DNA of 64,000 nucleotides, from contig NZ_JAGEKP010000005.1 of the NCBI RefSeq assembly GCF_017565305.1, positions 186,001-250,000 on the forward strand, read 5' to 3'. Positions 59,541 through 64,000 of the stretch are shown here, piece after piece. Under the pieces are notes generated by a model that was not told the origin of the DNA, did not search any database, and saw only the letters and a list, made by a program, of their open reading frames with translations. Origin of the DNA: Leifsonia sp. TF02-11. Its GTDB lineage: Bacteria; Actinomycetota; Actinomycetes; Actinomycetales; Microbacteriaceae. The translations under genes were made by a program, and so were the position numbers. How positions within the stretch are numbered: position 1 is the first letter of the stretch; every line of letters begins with the position of its first letter.

Positions 59541-60503
59541 GTGTCCCGGTTCCTGTTCCTCCTTCCACGGCTCGGCCGGGGAGTCCTCACGATCTGGTTC
59601 GCCGTGACCGTGACGTTCCTCCTGCTGCGGCTGCTTCCCGGAGACCCGGCGCTGGCGGTCGCCAGCCCGAACATGACCGAGGACACGCGGGCGGCCCTCC
59701 TGAAGCAGTACGGGCTCGATCAGCCGCTGATCGTGCAGTACGGCATCTATCTGTGGCAGCTCATCCAGGGCAACCTGGGGGTGTCGTTCACGCAGTCGAT
59801 TCCTGTGCTCGACGTGCTGATGCAACGACTCCCGTGGACGCTGCTGCTCACGGGCACCGCGCTCGTGGCCACGGTGGCCGTCGGCATCCCGCTCGGGGTG
59901 CTGGCGGCCTCCCACCGCGGCCGGTTCCTGGACAGGCTGGTGCAGATCGTCGGGGTGACCGGGCAGTCGATCTTCGTCCCGAGCATCGGCGTCCTGCTGC
60001 TGTTCGTGTTCGGCCTGATGCTCGGCTGGCTGCCGATCGGCGGCGCGTACGACCAGGACGCCTACGGGCTCGCCTGGTACGGCAGCGTCGCGACGCACCT
60101 CATCCTCCCCGCGCTCTCGCTCATGCTCGTGCAGCTCGGCTCGTACGTGCTGACCATGCGCTCGACGCTGATCGACGCGCTAGGGGAGGACTACACGACC
60201 CTCGCGAAGGCCAACGGCCTCCCGTACCGCCGCGTGCTCTGGAAGCACGCGCTGCGCAACGCGCTCCTGCCCACGACCACCCTCATCGGCCTCCAGCTGG
60301 GCTTCCTCGTGGGCGGCGCCGTGCTCACCGAGACGGTCTTCGCCTACCCGGGCATCGGCCGCGGGATCTACGAGGCCGTCACCCAGCTCGACTTCCCTGT
60401 GCTGCAGGGTGCGTTCCTGATGCTCGCGATCACCGTCGTGGTCGCCAACATGATCACGGACACCGTCTACGGTTTCCTCGACCCGAGAGTGAAGAAGGCC
60501 TGA
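59541..60503 (+). CDS. peptide ABC transporter permease, DppB-like
   Basis: A 320-aa permease with six helices. The start FLFLLPRLGRGVLTIWFAVT and the LLPGDPA segment are typical of DppB/OppB. The coupling loop is DALGEDYTTLAKANGLPYRR (about 212-231). It forms the import channel with the next gene product, whose ATG overlaps its TGA (TGATG). Confidence 0.93.
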   Translation: MSRFLFLLPRLGRGVLTIWFAVTVTFLLLRLLPGDPALAVASPNMTEDTRAALLKQYGLDQPLIVQYGIYLWQLIQGNLGVSFTQSIPVLDVLMQRLPWTLLLTGTALVATVAVGIPLGVLAASHRGRFLDRLVQIVGVTGQSIFVPSIGVLLLFVFGLMLGWLPIGGAYDQDAYGLAWYGSVATHLILPALSLMLVQLGSYVLTMRSTLIDALGEDYTTLAKANGLPYRRVLWKHALRNALLPTTTLIGLQLGFLVGGAVLTETVFAYPGIGRGIYEAVTQLDFPVLQGAFLMLAITVVVANMITDTVYGFLDPRVKKA

Positions 60504-61450
60504 TGTCGCAGTCGAACACCGTGACCCACTCGGACGCGGCGACCGCCGACCAGGCCGACCCCGCCGTCATCGAGGAGGAGTCCGTCGGGCTGGAGCCCGT
60601 CGCCCTCGAGAACGGCAGGGCCGCCGCGCAGACCTGGCGGGCGTTCCGGCGAGAGCCGCTCGGCATGCTCGCCCTCGGCGTCCTCATTCTCCTGACGATC
60701 GTCGCGATCGCCGCACCGCTGATCGCGCCCTACCCGCCGAGCTACGGGGAGGACGTGCTCGCGCCGCCCGGCCTCCCGCACTGGTTCGGCACCGACAGCC
60801 TCGGCAGGGACGTCTTCGGCGAGGTGGTCTGGGGCTCGCAGCAGAGCATCCTGGTGGCCGTCGCGGCATCGGCGATCGCCATCGTCCTCGGCACCGTCAT
60901 CGCCGTGGTCGGCGCCTATTTCCGCCGGCTCGACGGCTTCATCAGCGTCGTCGTCGACCTGACGCTGTCGCTGCCGGTGCTCCCGCTGATGATCCTCATC
61001 GCGGCGCTGGTCGGCCCCAGCACGACCACGATCATCCTCGTGGTCGCCGCGTTCTCGTGGCCGGAGGTCACCCGGCTGGTGCGCTCGCAGGCGTTGACCG
61101 TGGTGCGCCTGCCCTACGTCGACGCCGCTCGGCTCATGACGACGTCCCCGCTGTGGATCATCGTGCGTCACGTCGTGCCCGCCGTCACCCCGGTGATCGT
61201 GGTCTCGGTGGTCGTCACGGCCTCCCGCGCCGTGCTCTCGGCTGCCGGCCTCGCCTTCCTCGGCCTCGGCGACCCGAACGTGTGGTCGTGGGGCCGCATC
61301 CTCTACGAGGCGCAGCAGTCCGGTGCGATGTCGAGCGCCTGGTGGCTGACGCTGTTCCCGTCGCTCGCGATCCTGCTGCTGGTGCTCTCGGCCACGCTGC
61401 TCTCGATCGCCTACAACGACGCCCGCAATCCCAAGTCCCGGCGCCGCTGA
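60503..61450 (+). CDS. peptide ABC transporter permease, DppC-like
   Basis: A 315-aa permease. A 45-residue acidic N-terminal tail precedes the OppC_N helix (FRREPLGMLALGVLILLTIV) and the family motif HWFGTDSLGRDVFGEVVWGS. The coupling loop is LPYVDAARLMTTSPLWIIVR. It completes the DppBC channel powered by the DppD/DppF-like ATPases across the divergent region. It is followed after 53 nt by the M24-like gene. Confidence 0.93.
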   Translation: MSQSNTVTHSDAATADQADPAVIEEESVGLEPVALENGRAAAQTWRAFRREPLGMLALGVLILLTIVAIAAPLIAPYPPSYGEDVLAPPGLPHWFGTDSLGRDVFGEVVWGSQQSILVAVAASAIAIVLGTVIAVVGAYFRRLDGFISVVVDLTLSLPVLPLMILIAALVGPSTTTIILVVAAFSWPEVTRLVRSQALTVVRLPYVDAARLMTTSPLWIIVRHVVPAVTPVIVVSVVVTASRAVLSAAGLAFLGLGDPNVWSWGRILYEAQQSGAMSSAWWLTLFPSLAILLLVLSATLLSIAYNDARNPKSRRR

Positions 61451-61503
61451 CCGGCTCCGCCCCCCGAAGCTCCACCGACCGCAGAACCGACCGAAGGAGG
61501 CCC

Positions 61504-62676
61504 GTGTTCCCCACCCGCCTGAGCGCCGAGGTGCTCGACCGGCTGCAGGAGCGCGTCCGTGAGCGCCTGCGCGCCGCGCAGCTGGACGCCCTGCTCACTG
61601 ACTCGCCCGAGGACGTCGCCTACCTCACCGGCTTCTTCCACCACCCCTGCGAGCGCCCGGTCGCCGTCTGGATCGGGGCCGACGGCGGCGCCGTGCTGCT
61701 GGTTCCCGAGCTCGAGCGCGAGAACGCCGAGCGTCAGGAGGCCCGCGGCGAGATCGTCTCGTACCCCGAGTTCCCCGGCGTACTGCCGCCGTTCCGGGCG
61801 CTCGCCGATCGCGTCGGTGCCGCCGGCCGTGTGGGATACACGACGGGGATGACGTGGGAGCGGCAGCACGCCGCCTTCTCCGAGCTGACGGTGACCGAAG
61901 CCGTCCCCACCCCGATCGTCACCGTCGCCCGCTTCGTCAAGCTCCCCGAGGAGGTCGCCCTCCACGCCGAGGCGGCGCGCATCACCGACCTGATGCTGGA
62001 GGCCGGCGTCGCACTGATCCGCGAGCGGATCTCCGGCGGGAGCGAGCTGCCCAGCGAGGCCGAACTGGCATCGCACGTCGGCGGAGTCGGCGTCGCGACC
62101 ATGTACGCGGAGCACGACGACGTGATCGTCGTCTCTCCGCTCGCGGGCGGCTTGGTCTACGCCGGCGCCAACTCCGCTTACCCGCACGGGCTGCCGTCCG
62201 GCTACCGGCTGCGCCCGGGCGACACGTTCATGCTCTCGCTCGGCTGCGCGGTCGGCGGCCGGTTCGTGGAGGGAGAACGCACCTTCGTGCTCGGTGAGCC
62301 GACCGCCGAGCAGCGGCGATACCACGACGCCGTCCGGCTCGCGCAGGAGATCGGCGGGCGCGCCATCCGGCCCGGCCGCGAGTGCCGCAACGCCAACCGC
62401 AACTGCCTCGACGTCATCCGCGACGCCGGACTCGGCGAGTACCTCCGCCACCGTCAGGGCCACGGCATCGGCCTCGGCATGCACGAGCCGCCGTGGCTGG
62501 AGGACGGCGACGACACCCCGCTGGAGGCGGGGATGATCGTGTCGAACGAGCCGGGCATCTACATCCCCGGCCACGCCGGTTACCGGATCTCCGACAGCAT
62601 GCTGGTGACGGCGGACGGCTCGCGGCCGCTCACCGCCTTCCCGCGCGACCTCGACTCCTGCACGATCGCACTCTGA
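61504..62676 (+). CDS. M24-family (creatinase-like) protein with lost metal ligands
   Basis: A 390-aa protein with an N-terminal creatinase-like domain (about 10-145) and a pita-bread domain (about 155-385). Of the five M24 metal ligands, three appear replaced: Ser245 (FMLSLGC) for the first Asp, Glu256 (RFVEGERT) for the second Asp, and Ser363 (YRISDSM) for the last Glu. His320 (GHGIGLGMHEPP) and Glu349 (SNEPGIY) remain. It may therefore be a metal-independent hydrolase like creatinase, or one that binds a single metal, acting on the imported compound. AAGGAGG precedes GTG 61504. It belongs to the dpp operon. Confidence 0.85.
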   Translation: MFPTRLSAEVLDRLQERVRERLRAAQLDALLTDSPEDVAYLTGFFHHPCERPVAVWIGADGGAVLLVPELERENAERQEARGEIVSYPEFPGVLPPFRALADRVGAAGRVGYTTGMTWERQHAAFSELTVTEAVPTPIVTVARFVKLPEEVALHAEAARITDLMLEAGVALIRERISGGSELPSEAELASHVGGVGVATMYAEHDDVIVVSPLAGGLVYAGANSAYPHGLPSGYRLRPGDTFMLSLGCAVGGRFVEGERTFVLGEPTAEQRRYHDAVRLAQEIGGRAIRPGRECRNANRNCLDVIRDAGLGEYLRHRQGHGIGLGMHEPPWLEDGDDTPLEAGMIVSNEPGIYIPGHAGYRISDSMLVTADGSRPLTAFPRDLDSCTIAL

Positions 62677-62710
62677 ACCACACCGCACCGGAAGAAAGGA
62701 CCCACCCACT

Positions 62711-63634
62711 GTGACCGCTACCGAGGACGTCTCGCCCGAGTTCGCCGCCGCGACCACCACCGCCCAGTTCGTCGAGATCAACGGCAACCGGCTCGCCGTC
62801 GAGGTGCTCGGCCCGGAGGGCGCGCCCGTGATCATCACGCACCACGGCGCACCGGGTCTCGGGTCGCGGGCGGAGCCGCGCGCCAGCTTCGGCCGGCTCG
62901 CCGACGAGTACCGCGTCGTGGTCTTCGATGCCAGGGGATCCGGCGAGAGCGAAGGCGCGGGTGAGTTCAGCCACGAGCAGTGGGCCGCGGACATCGACGG
63001 CCTGCGGGAGTGGATCGGGGCCGACACGATCATCATGGCGGGCGGCTCCTACGGCGGCTTCATGTCGATGGAGTACGCGACACGCTACCCGGACCGGGTG
63101 CGGGCGATGGTGCTGCGCGACACCGCGGCGGACAACACGCACTCGGAACTCTCGCGCACCAACGCCCTGGCCTCCGACCGGGTGACGGTCGACATGGACA
63201 AGTTCGACCGCATCGACGAGGGCCGTGTGCGCGACAACGATGACCTGCGCGACTGCTGGCGCGAGATCCTGCCGCTCTACGACTTCGTCTACGATCCGGA
63301 GGCCGTCGAACGCAAGGTGGCCGCCACTCCGTACCGGTACGAGGCGCACAACTACGCCTTCTCGAAGAACCTGCCCTCCTACGACCTGAAGCCGGTCCTC
63401 CCCGGCATCACTGCGCCGACACTCGTGACGGTCGGCCGCACGGACTGGATCACACCGGTATCGTGCAGCGAGACGATCGTCTCGCTGATCCCCGGCGCCG
63501 AGCTGGCGATCTTCGAGAAATCGGGGCACTCGCCCCAGATCGAGGAGGCGGAGGAATGGACGGCGACGGTTCGCAACTTCCTGCACCGGGTGGCTCCTCC
63601 GCGCACGGGCACGCGCACGGGCACGGCCGAGTGA
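62711..63634 (+). CDS. alpha/beta hydrolase, proline iminopeptidase-like
   Basis: A 307-aa alpha/beta-hydrolase. The oxyanion HHGAPGLGS and VVFDARGSGESEG segments and nucleophile elbow GGSYGG match the proline iminopeptidase (S33) group; the acid is probably Asp in VGRTDWITP and the base His in KSGHSPQIEE. It would release N-terminal proline or hydrolyse a related amide or ester after peptide import. AAAGGA lies 11 nt before GTG 62711. Its stop overlaps the regulator gene by GTGA. Confidence 0.85.
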   Translation: MTATEDVSPEFAAATTTAQFVEINGNRLAVEVLGPEGAPVIITHHGAPGLGSRAEPRASFGRLADEYRVVVFDARGSGESEGAGEFSHEQWAADIDGLREWIGADTIIMAGGSYGGFMSMEYATRYPDRVRAMVLRDTAADNTHSELSRTNALASDRVTVDMDKFDRIDEGRVRDNDDLRDCWREILPLYDFVYDPEAVERKVAATPYRYEAHNYAFSKNLPSYDLKPVLPGITAPTLVTVGRTDWITPVSCSETIVSLIPGAELAIFEKSGHSPQIEEAEEWTATVRNFLHRVAPPRTGTRTGTAE

Positions 63635-64000
63635 AGGCGCTCGACACCCTCGACGAGCTCGACCGCAAGATCATCGTCGCCCTGCAGCACGACGGCCGGG
63701 CCAGCTGGACGGCCATCGCCGACATGGTGGGCAGTTCGACGGCGACCGTCGCCCGGCGCGGCCAACAGCTGGTCGCCGACGGGATCGTCCGCATCGCCGT
63801 CGTGCCAGCGCTCGGCAGCTCCGGGCAGGTGGACTCCTTCCTCGTGCGGCTCAACTGCCGCCCCGGCACGCAGCTCGACGTGGCCGCTGCGCTCGTCGCG
63901 CACGCTGACGTCCGCTTCCTCACCCTGGTCACCGGCCAGTACGACATCATCGCCGAGCTGGTGGTGTCCGGGGGAGCGGCGCACTACCCGACGCTGATCC
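63631..64000 (+). CDS. Lrp/AsnC-family regulator (partial, runs off the window)
   Basis: The first 123 residues are present. An AsnC-type HTH (LDELDRKIIVALQHDGRASW, then IADMVGSSTATVARRGQQLV) spans about 6-55, and the RAM effector domain begins near residue 68 (VDSFLVRLNCRPG, LTLVTGQYDIIAELVV). It overlaps the hydrolase gene by GTGA, so it is the last known gene of the peptide operon. It likely senses an amino acid or peptide product and controls the divergent region at 56516-56703. Confidence 0.9.
   Translation, partial: MKALDTLDELDRKIIVALQHDGRASWTAIADMVGSSTATVARRGQQLVADGIVRIAVVPALGSSGQVDSFLVRLNCRPGTQLDVAAALVAHADVRFLTLVTGQYDIIAELVVSGGAAHYPTLI

Overview
The window is high-GC, actinobacterial chromosomal DNA, most likely from a Microbacteriaceae (Leifsonia-like) bacterium. 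The evidence is the strong G/C third-position bias, an MTES_1575-type helicase/nuclease relative, a chlamydia-type (class Ic) ribonucleotide reductase small subunit, a MalR-like LacI/maltose cluster, and a Mycobacterium-like gene neighbourhood at 6.7-11.1 kb. Many genes look leaderless: a TANNNT -10 box is followed by exactly 6 nt and then ATG or GTG. The species call is inference.

Layout. 0-2.1 kb: start of a DHA2-type exporter (minus strand) facing an ArsR regulator plus MFS exporter operon. 2.1-5.9 kb: a 1252-aa helicase-nuclease relative whose catalytic residues look lost. 5.9-6.7 kb: a small basic protein and a MazEF-type toxin-antitoxin pair. 6.7-11.2 kb: mscL, Ruc/FmdB, 5-formyl-THF cyclo-ligase // galU, rimJ-like and a GLPR-like membrane protein, then tRNA-Ala; the moeA/glp gene usually found between galU and rimJ is absent. 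11.4-21 kb: a secreted beta-propeller protein, a LacI regulator, a GH13 alpha-glucosidase and a sugar ABC importer without its ATPase, with LacI operators. 21-22.6 kb: lysE/lysG. 22.6-27.5 kb: copper efflux (copB-like, copA, copZ) behind two CsoR-type operators. 27.5-31 kb: a kinase/phospho-lyase-type fusion enzyme and a DUF3054 protein. 31-37.2 kb: a less GC-rich accessory module with a secreted beta/gamma-crystallin (killer-toxin-like) protein, a large membrane protein, an adaptor/ABC/FtsX exporter and a divergent lipoprotein. 37.3-47.5 kb: DUF445, Xaa-Pro peptidase, acyl-CoA dehydrogenase, SDR/TetR pair, TetR/ABC-2 pair, aldo-keto reductase, a frameshifted AbiEi/endonuclease-like pseudogene and an MFS gene. 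47.5-51.4 kb: ribonucleotide reductase. 51.5-54.4 kb: DHA2 exporter/TetR and a sulfurtransferase. 54.4-64 kb: a dipeptide uptake and hydrolysis regulon (DppDF // dipeptidase, DppABC, M24-like protein, iminopeptidase-like hydrolase, Lrp regulator).

The most striking observation is in the ribonucleotide reductase operon. NrdA stops without its C-terminal redox cysteines. A 25-codon ORF that overlaps its stop codon by one base (TAATG) encodes exactly that missing tail, ending in CESCQ. The partner NrdB has phenylalanine in place of the radical tyrosine. Other unusual items are a dispersed approximately 60-bp palindrome (ends CCGAGGGGC) in intergenic positions, the degenerate helicase-nuclease, the crystallin-toxin/exporter module, and an M24 protein that has lost metal ligands.
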